This document shows, in pieces, positions 25,101-37,884 of a DNA stretch of 64,000 bases. Every line of letters starts with the position of its first letter. Positions within the stretch are counted from its first letter, which is position 1. Origin of the DNA: Sipunculus nudus (Eukaryota > Annelida > Sipuncula > Golfingiida > Sipunculidae); assembly GCA_026874595.1 (NCBI GenBank), contig CM049311.1, positions 13,855,676-13,919,675 of the forward strand, given 5' to 3'. Under the pieces are notes generated by a model. It was not told where the DNA came from and did not search any database. It saw nothing but the letters and a program-made list of their open reading frames with translations. The translations under genes and the position numbers were made by a program.

Positions 25101-28100
25101 GCTTTGTAGGTGTAAGTTCCGCCCCCTGCGTAATTGATGTTACTGACTGCATTCTTCACCTGTTCACAAAATTTAAGGTAATATTTCAAGTAAATAAAAT
25201 TAGTTCTAACCTGTATTTTTTCTTTATTTTCTTCTGGTGGAAACCTTGTGAACATTGAAACATGACCGTTTCCTGTTATAAGCTTGTATGTTTGGTCATG
25301 TTTTTCTCTTCTTCCCTTTTTATCACAAACATCAGTTTTTATTAAAATTAATATGATTAAAGAATAATTATAACGATTAAACAGCTGTTAAATAGTAGTT
25401 GATTATTTAAAATATAACTGTAATAAGGTCGACTTTTATAAAAAAAAAAAAAGAAGTTAAGGTCCCTGACATTAATAGAAAGTATATTTCGTATAATCAG
25501 TTCATAAAGGATGGGGATTGTTTTTGTCCTTTTCTTATTTCCTTTTTCCTTATTTCCTAGATTTTACAATACTTGTACAACAAGTTCTTCTTTTCTATTT
25601 TGCCAAAGAAAGATATAAAACTCGAAAATCTTAACGATATCTAGTCTAAAAATGTTATTTTATCACATAAAATTTAGAATTGAAACGACCATTTGATTTC
25701 TCTGAAATGAGAAAGGTTACCAAACATTTTGTTTCTTAGGGCAGCAAGGTTGCTCAAATTTGTTATCACATTTATGTACTTCATACATGATTCTGTTAAA
25801 ACACATTTTGTTGCAATTGAAAGGATGCTGCACTTGTAAATGTAATGATCCGTTTGGTCTTTCTCCTCGTTATTTTCCCTGCATAAGGTTATTAACACAA
25901 AGACGTGCCAACTTCACCGGGGCGTACCCCCCCCCCCCCCCGCATCCAGTACTCCCCGTCCCACCGGAAAACTACTTGGTCTTATAATGATTAAATTTTC
26001 TAAAACACAACCATGAAATTCCTGTCAATGGTATCCGCAGATTTTGGACTTATTTCAATATGAAGCACTGCATATGCAGTCATTAATGTATAGTTTATTG
26101 ATAATTCTACATTTCTTAAGCTTTAATCCTGCCAATATGATATAAATATTAATTATGATATAAATATCCATTATGTTCAACTATATATTTTTTTATTTAT
26201 TCCTTTGTACAACTGAAATTTCTAACTGGAATTGGTGTAACTGTGAGGTGTATATATATATATGCTTCAATTGCCTTTGCTAAATATTTCGGCCCCCTCC
26301 CCTTCCTCAATCCTAGCAACGCCCGTGCTTCATCCAAAAGAGAATGGGCACATGTCGCAGGCACCGCAAGACGGTAACGATAGAAAGTTTTTAAGGCAGC
26401 TTTGGCTGGAAATAAATAAAAAATAAATGAATTAACGACCTGTAATGACCGCAATGGCAAAGTGTATAAATTAAGTCGGACATCGTCTGTGACTATACAC
26501 TTATGACTCCATCAGAACAAACTGGCACATTCAACGAAATAAAAAAATATATATAAATTAGGATTACCAGGGGTATATCATAATTTCGACATGCGACCTG
26601 TGACATCCGGGTTTTATTGTGTACACAAAATGGCAACCACCATGGACGGCTTCAGGAAACTTGGAGATATGATCCTGAGAAGTTTCGATAAGGGCGCGTG
26701 GATGTGACACGAAAATACATACCCCGAGGGCAGCGTCCAGGCGATTATCGTGCGGAGAATGTTTAGTGGCACGGGGTAGTGTATCGGAAAAGGTGAGAGC
26801 GAAATAATGTTTTTTAGACCATACCCATATCCTCAAATTATATATGGATTTCTCACCTTCCATTTGGTGCTGTACTTATTTGGATTGAACTTGAGTCGGC
26901 TGTCACTGGAGTAGGTGATTAAGCCGATACGGACTTTATCTGATGCTATGTCGAACGAATCCACCACGCTGTTCACGAAGCTCTTCATTGTGTCGTAGTT
27001 ACCGCTGCCGATAGATCCGCTCTCATCCAGCACGAACGCAATGTCTGCCTTGGGTACGTCACACACTGCAACGGAAATGTTTGTCTTCGGAATTATTATT
27101 AGGTTTTTCTTTATACAGTTCTACATCATTAAAGTGTCATCCACTAAGTATTTTTTTTCATACATAAACCATCTCACACACGCACTCCCACACGAGCTCT
27201 GATGTAATCCCTGAATATACAGCAAGATTTTAAGAACCGTTGCTTTTAGTGTAGAGACTGTCCATTTCTGTAAACCGACAAAAGAATCGTGGTTCATCTC
27301 CCAAATAGTAACTACGCTTGAGGGGGGAGCGGGCTTTTAAGGTAACGACATTTTTTGCAAAAAAATATATTTGATAGATATCGTGAACAATCCATAGATA
27401 GTAGGTTTAATATATTGTATAGCTTCGATTATTTGCATTAATGTATATTATCCACGCAACCACACCAGTAGGTTTTAAAAAAGAAAGGCAGAAGACGGAT
27501 CTTTTAGATGAGAGAGATTAGATTTTCTATTTCTTCTCATGGATCCTCGTCAGATTGTTAAATTTAGCGCGCATATAAAATGATCAATGTGTAATGGATA
27601 TATTATGGGTAGCTTACTGATCTTGAAAATGGAGCCCTCGTGAAATGAAAAATGAAAATTAGCCTCGAGAATATGAAGCTAGACATAAATATTTGACTCA
27701 GTTATGCCTACCTGTTTCGAAAATTCCCACCACATTCTTGAAGTCTTGTACTCCCAGATTGTTGTTGGTGGTGTAGTAATTTTTCCAGAACGTGGCCTGG
27801 TTCTCCACACTCCACGGGATCACACGGTTAAGGACGACCAGCTTCAGACGGGCGGCCAGACCAGAGTACAGAGGCTTCCTCAAGTCTGACCATGACACTG
27901 ATTTCCAGTTGATTCCGAACTCCTCCTCAATTTGTGTGAACATAGCGGACAGTTTGCTGTTTGAGGATTCCTTCTGTGTGTCTTTGAAGCTGGCTTCATC
28001 CACCTGGCTCACACAGAGATAGATGTATACATTACTTGACCACTATCCTGATTACAAGACCTCTCTTCTTTGGTCTTTGAAGTGTATTTTTAAATATCGT

Positions 28101-28485
28101 GAAATGCCCGACTGGCATAACCCCCCTTTGACTGCTCCAGAAGTGAATTCTTAATATACATGTATATATCAAGGAAAAGAAGGTATAAATTTTTAATCTT
28201 TTATTTTATTTCTTTTTAGGGAGTGTTATTAATGATTTTTTTCTTTTGAAATATAACCACAGAATTCAGGCTGGGTCGAATTTATTAGGATGGTCATTCG
28301 CAGAGGTTAGTGCGCGCGTAAACTTGCACACATATAGGCCTCTGCATAGGCTAATCCAACCCTACGTAAATATCAAACCTAGGTTATTTTTATAAAGAGT
28401 GCCTATGTTGTAAATGATGTCACGAACAAACAAGCGAGCCGGAAAGTCGAATACAGCTGAACCGAATTGTTGAAATTTGTTTTTG

Positions 28486-28520
<35 letters not shown>

Positions 28521-29109
28521 GTTCTGCTTACAGAAAAGCGAGCAGGGAAGCAAAAATTTAAAACGGGCCTTTAATTAACCGCATAATAATGTACAAATTC
28601 AGAAACTTATTTTCTTTGTTGTAAAATCTTTAAATCTTGTTCACTCTGTGCCTCTTCAGAGGCTGTTTCTCCTGGATACCCGCGTCAGTTTAGACCCGAT
28701 TTTTATTATAAAAGTTTATATAATGTAGAAAATAGTTTGTATATTAGGTTATAAACACATACCGGTAACAACAAAACTTTATCCTACCAGTAAACCAAAC
28801 AAAAGAATTCAGTTTTAAAAACATAGTTTAAAATGAATAATATAAATAATATAAACTTCAGCCTACCTGCCAGATTCCACCATTGTAGCCACTCCTGTAG
28901 GTGTTGGGATCGACTCCGTCCCTGGTCTCCACTAAAGCCAGTCTCCTGAGGAACACGCGGTCATTATCAAAGATGCAGGAGACCTGGATCCTGTCAACTA
29001 CCGCATCCACAACCGCGGATCCCGTTGCCTCGTTCTCGACTGTGCGGTCAATCTGACCGTAGACCAAACCGCCCACCACCCCGAGGGCGAAGGCGAGCTT
29101 CAGCCACAT
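19146..29109 (-). CDS. Secreted, probably GPI-anchored VWA-domain protein with lysozyme-like N-terminal region
   Basis: Eight exons join in frame with GT-AG introns: 28867-29109, 27712-28003, 26857-27065, 25014-25159, 24238-24446, 21774-21880, 19875-20039 and 19146-19286 (TAA), giving 503 residues. Residues 1-18 form a signal peptide. Residues about 30-178 contain 'FLRRLALVETRDG' with E61, then 'GYNGGIWQVDEASF' and a 'DLRKPLYSGLAARL' block. I recall this arrangement from invertebrate VWA proteins; its likeness to lysozyme/transglycosylase folds, with E61 as the candidate acid, is inference. Residues about 181-366 are a VWA domain with a complete MIDAS: DESGS at 192-196, T263 and D295, as expected for metal-dependent ligand binding. 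Residues 367-457 are unrecognised and basic toward the end. Residues 484-503 are hydrophobic to the stop after a small-residue stretch (S480-A483), typical of a GPI-anchor signal. It is therefore likely a cell-surface adhesion or immune-type protein. Exon joins are strong; function is inferred. Confidence 0.88.
22130..22305. mobile_element. 176-bp pogo/Tc1-like MITE in an intron of the VWA gene
   Basis: The left end is CAGTAGAACCTCCGAATTAC and the right end, reverse-complemented, is CAGTGGAACCCCTCC, with TA on both sides (22128-22129 and 22306-22307). The left end matches that of the element at 11961 in its first nine bases, so both belong to one group. It lies in the intron between exons 21774-21880 and 24238-24446 and has no coding capacity. 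Confidence 0.7.
22720..23570. repeat. 54-bp minisatellite in an intron of the VWA gene
   Basis: About 15 copies of a 54-bp unit containing 'gatctggatc' and 'atgcagatccac' lie in the same intron. Each unit holds an imperfect palindrome, GGATCTacatgcAGATCC, able to form a short hairpin. The unit is a multiple of three, so the minus strand is open with an 18-residue repeat VDLHIDPDHFFSSECLGI. It sits inside an intron, the outer copies are decayed, and no splice sites frame it, so it is not treated as coding. Confidence 0.82.
28490..28519. repeat. (TC)n microsatellite
   Basis: About fifteen TC dinucleotides lie in the first intron of the VWA coding region, on the pyrimidine-rich plus strand. The Arg-Glu-rich frame on the minus strand is an artefact of this repeat. 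Confidence 0.9.
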
Positions 29110-29330
29110 ATTGAATGGATGCTACAATAAATTAACCTTCCATTTGGTCTAAAACAGGCTAATTCCTTAAGCTCTGTAGGGTCATTCTGAACATTTCTTT
29201 CGAGAAAATAAAATGATAAAATTCTGATAAAATATCTTTTTATTTTATTGATCTTTTACCTGTGTAGTCGATAAACTGTCATTATCATGTTGCCCCCTGA
29301 CCAGTTGAAATTTTAATCGAGAACCTATAA
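29110..29330 (-). promoter_or_regulatory. 5' UTR of the VWA gene with a probable UTR intron
   Basis: Just upstream of the ATG at 29107-29109 the minus strand has an acceptor, 'ttattgtag', ending at 29122, which leaves a 12-nt leader in the coding exon. A donor 'cacaggtaaaag' places the end of an upstream non-coding exon at 29260. The pair would remove a 138-nt intron from the 5' UTR. The transcription start is not identified. Confidence 0.4.
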
Positions 29331-30995
29331 GGAAAAGGTAATTAAATTCGGTCGTTTGCAACGATTTCTGTAAAAAAAAACTAAGAAACAAACTTTTTAA
29401 CTAAAAGAACCCTTTCATTTACAACAGTGACCCCTGTTGGCACAGGTTGGCACTTAGTGTATGGGTTATTAAAATAAACAGAGAGACGTTGTATTTGTTA
29501 TATCTAAAATGGTAAAAGTGAGAACCCTATCCTATCTGTAAAGATTAGAAGCTCTGGCATTTAAGTCATATCAGTAAACAAAGCCTCTGAGCTGGCTCAA
29601 AGGGCATGAACACCTCAAACCACCAAAACGTCAATGCGTATATTGTTTCACAAAGCTCTGATTTAATGTGCGCGTCTCTGCATATGTGCGTATACCCGGT
29701 GTGCGTGAAAAAAAAAATATGTACGCATATGCATATGTGTACATGCGTGAACTGGCAGACGTCTATATTATATTGGAACAGTGGATTTAGCATGCCTTCC
29801 TAAAAAATAGAGGGTAGAGTGACGTCATTTGTTAACGCAGACGGAAAAATGAAAACACCACATATGATCGATGTATTACGCATATACGCATGCACGTGCA
29901 TATGAACACAGCTTAAGGCTGAACAAAGGCTGGGTTCTCAGGCACTTTTTCAGGTGACAGTGCGGAAATGCGATTTTTTGTTAAATTTTAATTTCCATTT
30001 TTGATAAAAATTTCATACAAAATAAAAATGATAGAATTCATTTGTAAAATAGGTAAAAGATTAAATTTTATCGAAACTTTATTATTTATTTTTCTTGAAA
30101 GAAATACATAAATCACTGTACAAATTAACATTTATCACCATTGCTCTGTTGTGTATGCATGTTCCAATATTTCATCGATATAAAATACATGGGCGACAGC
30201 ATACAATTTATTACAATTAATTTTATAGCAAAGAACTCCAAACTTCTCATACAAATCGAAAATTGATTATTAATTACACAGTCTAAAAGGTTTATTCTTA
30301 AAAAAATAAACTCAAAATAGCACCCAGGTGTGATTTACCCCCAAGTGTTGGTCAAACCGCACATATAATCCTGTGTTTCTAAAATTTTCTGAACTGTCAT
30401 AAACTACAATAGACAAATATATTGAGTATTTAAATTGAGTAGAAATACTTTTCAATTTTACGGAAATTACGGTAAGAAGTTAACAAAAATTGATTTATAT
30501 AGATTCTTTAGAACAAGGACTTCTGGAGCCGTTATAATACACCGATCTTTAAATTACAGCTCGATTGATAATCCATTTGATAAATGTAGGATATAGGTTT
30601 ACATAATCTGCAGCGAACACATGTAATAATTAAATGTAAAAACTGGATTAGTCATCTGAAGATCTGTAATAACTAACCTCAACTCCAGCACGTAGTAATC
30701 CTACCAAATCAACTGCCCGTCTGCCCACGGATTACAAGCGAGTGGACAATATATATCGCTAGGTTAAATTTAATTATGTTTGGTTGCTGTGTACGATAGA
30801 TTGTTTGTTTATATGCAGTGTCAGGCGTGCAGATTTAAGGGTCATACAAATTAATTTTTTCTAAGGAGCAATGTTTCTAAGATTCATGGGCGGGGCAGAC
30901 GCTGATATATGCAGCACGTGTCGTGGAGTGCTGATATAGTTTACTATCAGATGACAAATAGTTACTGTTCACTCGGTTTGAACTACGCTTTAATC
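29331..30995. other. Non-coding stretch upstream of the VWA gene
   Basis: No gene is seen. Sequence at 29640-29900 is rich in short alternating purine-pyrimidine phrases such as 'gcatatgc' and 'tacgcatatgc', which may be a decayed small repeat. Confidence 0.45.
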
Positions 30996-31202
30996 CAGGG
31001 GAGGATTAGAGGGGTGGGCAAAAAAAAAAGAATTAGAACCGTAAAAATTTGATCATTATTTTTAGGACGTCGCTAAACTGGGGTGGTCGTTATCCGCCGT
31101 TTTACTTTATAAAGTTGACAATAACACTCGCGGCACATTTGATTACCCGTACCATACAGGGTGCTCAGAGCACCCCTTTCGAAACTTCTGTATCTGCCCC
31201 TG
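30996..31202. mobile_element. Short hAT-like MITE
   Basis: The segment begins CAGGGGAGGATTAGAG and ends with the reverse complement of CAGGGGCAGATACAGA, ends of the CAGGG type used by many hAT elements. It is 207 bp long with no coding capacity. The 8-bp flanks (CTTTAATC and TTCAACCC) match poorly, so the assignment rests on the termini. Confidence 0.45.
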
Positions 31203-31544
31203 TTCAACCCGATTGGCCGACTTGAACACAAACAAGACGCTATTATTCCAAGACACTCGAACTGACAATGTTAAGTCCCTGTAAACACCATCAAGTGCCA
31301 TGGATCGAATTTCAAACTACAACGCCTCCTCGAAATCGGAGGACCTTCTACCACTCAGCAGAGTCAACAGTCATACATAGGCAACTGACGACCCATCACA
31401 AATTACGATCTGACCGATTAGTCTACTTATATGTTTTAATTGTTTGATTACGCCCAAATATTATCTTAATGATGTTTAATCGGGTGTTTTTACTACAATG
31501 ATAATATTACTTATAACGTTCTCGTATCAACGCAATTAAAACTG

Positions 31545-31545
<1 letters not shown>

Positions 31546-31601
<56 letters not shown>

Positions 31602-31720
31602 GGCCGTAGCCTGAGCAAAGTCTAGGGGGGGGGGGGGCAGTAAATGCTTTATCAGAAAAACGAGTGGGCGTAGCCCCCGATTGGGATGGGAATCCCCCTC
31701 CCATGATGTGGAAAACATTT
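31546..31720. repeat. (AT)n microsatellite followed by a transposon-like terminus and G run
   Basis: (AT)n spans about 31546-31598. It is followed at 31600 by CAGGGCCGTAGCCTGAGC and a G run at 31626-31637, resembling one end of a DNA transposon. I see no matching second end. Tyr-Ile-rich and Pro-rich frames here are artefacts of the repeats. Confidence 0.5.
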
Positions 31721-34700
31721 TTTAATTCATGCTATAAATTGGCAATTCTGCTGATTGATAGTCACCAGACAAATTGAAGTTTCTTGCAAATTACTGCCAA
31801 CATTTTTTTTTTTTTGCCTATGAAAGCTCAGATTATTGCTAAAATATAATCTAATCTAATCTTATAATATTTTAACGTAGGATTTATATTATATTCTCTA
31901 TTACTATTTCTCACCAGTCAATCAATCAATCAATCAAAAATGCATCATTAGTCATGGCATTATTTTAAAACCCTGGGAGTCAGATGTATCATATAGATCC
32001 GAGGTTTGACACAAACACGTTTTACTTTCAAAAGCGAGTTCTACGAATAACGTTTATTTGCAAGTGACTGCATCATGCATGCATTCGTTTATATACTAAT
32101 ATATCTTGAATCATTCTTTCCCCCTCCTGAGTTGTACATCGAGCCAGGCTGACGCCATGATAATCGGGTATAAACCCCTGTCACGAGGTCCGAAACCGGC
32201 ATGGAACTCGGCAGATATATATAGTACATAGTTAACCAAGCATTAAAAATGAAGGGATTACCTCACGTAACTAAATTTAAAAAAGTTTTCACAAACTATA
32301 ATCAAAAAGTAGATCGCTTTATGCTTTTATGTATTCCAGTGTGCCGTATCTGGGCGTCAGGTTGGAGGCTCGAATTTTGGCTGTATACATATAATACGGA
32401 GAGAATCAAAGCTAGCTCTTGTAGCATTTACTGACCGTTACCGACAACCTCATACAGATTAATTAAAATTGCATCGACAGTGACTCCTATATCTCACTCT
32501 TATAAGATAATCATAAACGATACGATATATAACCATTAACGATGCCATAATGAGGTAAAATACTCAAACATTTGATTAAATCTTACATGACCCTTCAAAA
32601 TAGCATGGACACAGGTCCTCTCTAACGGGACGCTCCAAAATCCCAGGTGTCTCTCCAAGACTCTGATTTGAGCGTCCTGGACTCTAAATTTTATCCCAAT
32701 TGAATTTTTATTCAGGACCGTTTCAGAAAATACATATAAATAATCTTGGGATTTTAACTTGAAGAAAACATACAAACCCATTAATAAGTTCTTGATTATA
32801 TTTCACTGTAGCAAGGTGTAGGTAATTTCAATCAAATGTCGCAAAGTCAATGTGGGTTTATGCCCACTTTCATGATAGTGTGTAGACACATTATTCATCT
32901 CCTAATATGTATTGCATAAGTTAAACATATGTGCACATCACCTCCAGTTTGATAAAGAACTAGTCGTAGTAGTTGCAACAGATGTTTAAATCCTTTGACT
33001 AGAGGGCACTCATTAGAGCGCATACCCCTTCCACTGCAAAACAACCCCACTGGATCCGTGATGCGCTTTATGCACCAATATTCAATGATTTTGTTTTTTT
33101 TTTATTTTCATGCCCAGCACTCCACAAAGTTTCGGGAAAATCAGTTCAGTCTGTTTTATGCCTGTTCCTGCTGATGATGATGCTAACTAGAGGAACAAAA
33201 GTCGAGCGCTAACCAGTGCCAGTTTTCGGTGATATACATCCTAGATTATCTTACTTGAAAATATTCGGCTTTGAGGGTTAATTGAATAACATTTGAGAAA
33301 TATCGAAAGTATGATTTGTAGAGCAATCAGACAAAAAAAGATATAAACGTATACGAAATTGAGTCAATTGAAACATATACCAGCTGATCCCAAGATTCCA
33401 GCAAGTAATAAGCACACAGAGCTGAAAACAAAACCTCGGTCGCAGTCACATGAATACAGAAGTGTGGTATAATTTATGAGGGTATCAATAATACTGATAA
33501 AATTATTGTTAAGGCATAAATCATATCTACCAGACCCAGAATATTCTGGTTGAACGTCCATTCAGCTGTTAATTGGGTTTTCTTGAAAGATCATAGGCCA
33601 CAGGAATTTATATTCTATAAGTAAAAGTTGGTTTGGATTGAGACAAAAATTATCTTTTCTCATCCTTACCTTTATCCACATCTATCACACCATGCAAAGA
33701 TAAATGTCAACTGAATCATATCTTTAGGAACGTTCTGAACTCTTAAACGCATCATTGTAATTTTCTTAAATATCTTTTAAGTTTCCGTTAACAGATTTCT
33801 TCCGTTCCGCATGTCATCCTCTTTTTTGTCCTACTCTGTGAGGAGTTTGGATTTATATGACCAGTTTATGCTGATCAGTTGAGAGACATGAATCTTTTGG
33901 CTTATTTTTTATATTTTTACTATTTTTGAGTTAATATCAATGATGATTGGAAAATAGAATTTCTGTTCACAGCTTACGTATCGTATATTTTGCAATGGAT
34001 CATAAAACTGATGTTTGAATAAAAACAAGGCAACCATCTGTTTAAATATTAAGCAAGAGTTGTAAAATTTAGCAATGAATGATCAAAGGCCTATTCATTT
34101 TTAACATGTTTTTATTTAAGTAATTCCTAATAAGGGTAGCATGGATTGACCTATAAAACTAAACATATTGACCGTGGATCTAGTTTATCCTTTGATAGAA
34201 AATGATGACTTATATTAAAAAAATAATGCAAGTTCAACGGTAATTTTGAAATTAATTTCAACCATTCTACAGTTATTTCTTGTCATTTTATATTATGCAT
34301 CATATAGCAAAACTGTAATAGAAGATTTCAGTGATCCATTGCAATATATTTTGACCCCCTAGAATAAAAATTCATACATAAAACATTTTCCAAACAATAG
34401 TTGCATAGAATAACTTCCATATCCTGGTTCAGTTTAAGAAGAAAATCATCTTGAAACTCAAAATAACTGCTTGCTGAAGCTGGTACGCCACATTAGACAG
34501 GTGATGCCACCTACTTCCATTTGTTCTTGTATTTTCCTTTTTACGAGCAGTCATATATATGTACATATACATGAGGAGAGCAGAAATGTTTGTGTTGAAT
34601 CAGAAATATAAAATAATTGCGACCATAATGTGCACCTATTACCGTCTAAAGTAATGTCTTAACCCCTCTTTTGAATCATGGAATTTAAGTTTAAATATCA

Positions 34701-36107
34701 CTCAGGATGTATGTATGTGCTGTACACGGAACTGTCTCTTACAGTTCTCCCTATTGTCCAAGGTTATGTTTATGTTACAGGGTATCCCAATCAGCGGAGC
34801 GCAAGGTCGATGTTTATACCTTTTTTTTAAATTACACCTTAAGAAAAATAACTGTCATTACCGAACGCCACGATATGGACCATAGAGAATGCCTCGTATT
34901 GGTTATTATAGTTAGTCGTACAATCCATGTAAAATTAGTCAAATCCTTCTCAGGATTTGAAGGAGGGGTGAGTGGGGGGGGGGTCAAATTTAATTTAAAT
35001 CCAATAAATCCTAAGTTACGATGCTATTTTTTTAAAACAGCATATACCTGGATCAAGAGGGTAAGTATATTACCGGGACATCAGCATTTATTCCTAAACC
35101 AATCCTTATCACTCTTGCTAAGAAACTCTCTCTCTTGCTCTCTCATATTTCACTACTAAATAAATTACAATTTTTACCTGAGCGATTCATGATGTTAATT
35201 CATCTGTAAAACAAGGTGGAGCAGGATTTATACCTATAGGTGTGACACATCAGTAAGCCCTTTGCGCCTCTGTGAAATTTGTTGGTTTTGATTGTTGGCG
35301 GGGGTGTGAACTAATTTAACATCATACAAGTAAGTTTTCTAATGAGCTACAAAGAGGGCTTCATGAGCCTCAGATTGGTATACCATATGTATATACATCG
35401 CTCTTATTACAAATCCACAAATTGAAATTAGATGTTAAAAGGTCCCAAAAAAGTGGAAAATATTCAGTTCAACTCTGGCAACTTTAGACCGCTCTCTACA
35501 AAAACGCCCGCATATTTCAGCTCGGCCTCAGCTGGTTTCATTATTGGTAGAACCTATTGATGTATTATGCCAGATGTATATATTTTAGTGCAGGGGTATG
35601 GTTCTATAGGTGGGCCCTCCTACTACACTATAAAGGAAAATGATTTAAGTATTGCGCACTACACAGAGCGTGTAACAACGCATGCAGAACGACATAATGG
35701 TACACACCTATTCCAACCAATATTTATAACATGGTATCGTGTTCAGAAATCATTCTGTTCTTCCAGGAAGCCCTTTGAAAAATTGAAAGTCGAATACATT
35801 AACATTAGGATACATATGATCATATACATACATATATACATTATAAACATATCAAACCTGTCAGACATATAATTATAAAAGAAACATATTGTTGGGCATA
35901 TAAAAGTATAGAATAAAACATTGCATTCACTGTGAATATATTGTAAATGAAAGAAAAAGTCCTAAGTTACTGTGTTTATTAAAGTTATTAGGTTATCATT
36001 AAAACAATAACAAGAATAAAAGATAAAATCTTAAATACTAAAAGTTAAAAAGTTAAGATCTTAAAAAGAAAATCTGGCGCTGTACTTAAAAATGGCAAAG
36101 GGCTTTA
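31721..36107. other. Long non-coding stretch
   Basis: No convincing gene. A (CAAT)n run lies at 31918-31937. Frames at 32249-32434, 32536-32781, 33364-33561, 34707-35159 and 35567-35872 lack recognisable motifs and paired splice sites. Small candidate exons between AG and GT, for example near 35041-35060, cannot be linked to anything. Confidence 0.45.
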
Positions 36108-36646
36108 AGCCCTAGTTCCATATAGGCACGGATGAACACGGCAGTCCGAGAGAGTGCCGGATCCCGCCGGATCCTTATCCGGGCTCATTTTTTTGGGGGG
36201 GGGGGGGGTGTCGAGAGTCGACGGTCAACCAACGACACGGCAGCTACACGGACGAATTCAGGCAACACGCAACACGGATGACCAAGGAACGGACAGTCAC
36301 GGCAGAGCGAGGGACCAACACGCACCAACACGGCAGAGACACGCACAGCCCCGGATGAACACGGACCATCCCGGCCTGTCAAGGACCCCAACGGACAATC
36401 AAGAAAGAGCTACGGCTGTCCCCGGACCCTACACATCTCCCCGGAACGTTACGGACGAACACGACAGTTTTGAACTTCCCAGTCTGCCGAGTTGGCCTCC
36501 CGGAGCCCCAAGGACCTTCCCGGACGTTCCAGGACCAACAAGGATCGCCGCGGACCATCACGGCGGATACACGGTTCACACGCCGGATCGTGCCGGATGT
36601 GATCCGTGTTGATCCGGCACCTGTATGGGACTGGGTCTTTAGTGAT
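36108..36646. mobile_element. GC-rich non-autonomous element with inverted ends
   Basis: The outer ends are imperfect inverted repeats: 'ccctagttccatatagg' on the left, and 'gcacctgtatgggactggg' on the right, whose reverse complement matches it. Inside lies a perfect inverted decamer GTGCCGGATC at 36154-36163 and 36611-36620. The interior is markedly GC-rich and strand-asymmetric, made of many variants of 'cacggac' and 'aacacgg', unlike the AT-rich flanks. Flanks contain 'ctttaag' and 'ctttagt', a possible target duplication. The 152-codon plus-strand frame is low-complexity (Thr, Arg, His, Asp, Gln) and is not treated as a gene. Confidence 0.6.
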
Positions 36647-37884
36647 CTAAGTTCATACGGCAACGTATTCCAAAACAATGGACCAGCATAAAAAGAACAA
36701 TAATACTCCTTTCTCGGTTTAGGAAGGGTATTTAAATTATTCTTTGGAGATCTTGTTGAGTAATCAAATTGTAATTGTTTGATGTTATAATTTATGCAGG
36801 CGATAAATCAGGGCGATATGGATGAGGTTGTGGCCAAACTGCTCTCTTTACATTTTTTACCGAGCTTTTATACTTCGCCAAAAGAATTTACACAGATCAG
36901 TTTATTCTATAGACACGATTTATCATAATCCAATGCTTTATAGTCTTTTAACGGCCCAAGATAAATTGCATAAAAGTAACCCTCTTAAGTGGTCCATTAC
37001 ATTAGTAACCATACTTTACTCATCTACTTGTTTAAAGTACAAAATGAAAATCTGCATTTTAAGGAATGCAAGCCTCCCCTATGTGGGGGTCACTATTGTG
37101 GAATTCACACAGAACTGTGTTTGCTTTCACTTATTTTTTCCATATTCCCCTGTTCATTCGTACCTAAGTGACTATATATTTGTGAATGATGCTTGATGAC
37201 GTTCTTGAATCTGTTTTATGTGCCAGATCCACATCAAAATCTATTCGATTCATTCGCCATTAACGACGGGATTCCGTTCATGATTGCGTGAGTTATGCTG
37301 AGAACAGACACACACGAACACACGAACACATTAACACACACATGTACCGGGATGAACCCACATTTATCTTTGGAAAAAAATGCCTGGGTATATCACTGAC
37401 AATCACAATATATAGCATAATTCGCCATTCTAATGAGACTATTTTAGTTTACTCTTTGACTAGTAGATTTACTTAATTATGCCTGTATTAGACATAGTTT
37501 TTTTTTACCTAATAGTTGATTCGTGGAGTCTGTAAAATGGTATACGACATTGAACAAAAGGGCCATGGCATGCCATTATAAATTGAGCTAAAAGATAATA
37601 TTTACCCCGAGATTGTTTATTACCTGACAATATACTTAGCTCAGAAAATTATACAAGCCTGCCGAATATGTTTACATAATGATCTCAGCCTCGCCGAACT
37701 GAATGGCGGACACGAGTTAGAGGATATGAGTGGAACCTCCACGCATTATGTCAGAATGTTATTATTGCATTTGAGCAAATGTCACAATGGCAGATATGGC
37801 TGTTTCTTTTTCGCTTTCCACCCTTGTTTCTCTAATATCTTTTTTAACTTTAATTATTTTACACAAGTTGTATAAATACCGGTT
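36647..37884. other. Non-coding stretch
   Basis: No gene with domain or splice support. A plus-strand frame at 36822-37196 has no recognisable motif. Short 'cacacgaacaca' repeats lie near 37308-37340. Confidence 0.45.

Noticed and set aside
33364-33561. 65-codon minus-strand frame with a hydrophobic end
   Set aside because: No homologue is recognisable and the possible donor after about 12 codons leads to no identified exon.
36154-36612. 152-codon frame in the GC-rich island
   Set aside because: Low-complexity product of degenerate short repeats inside a mobile element.
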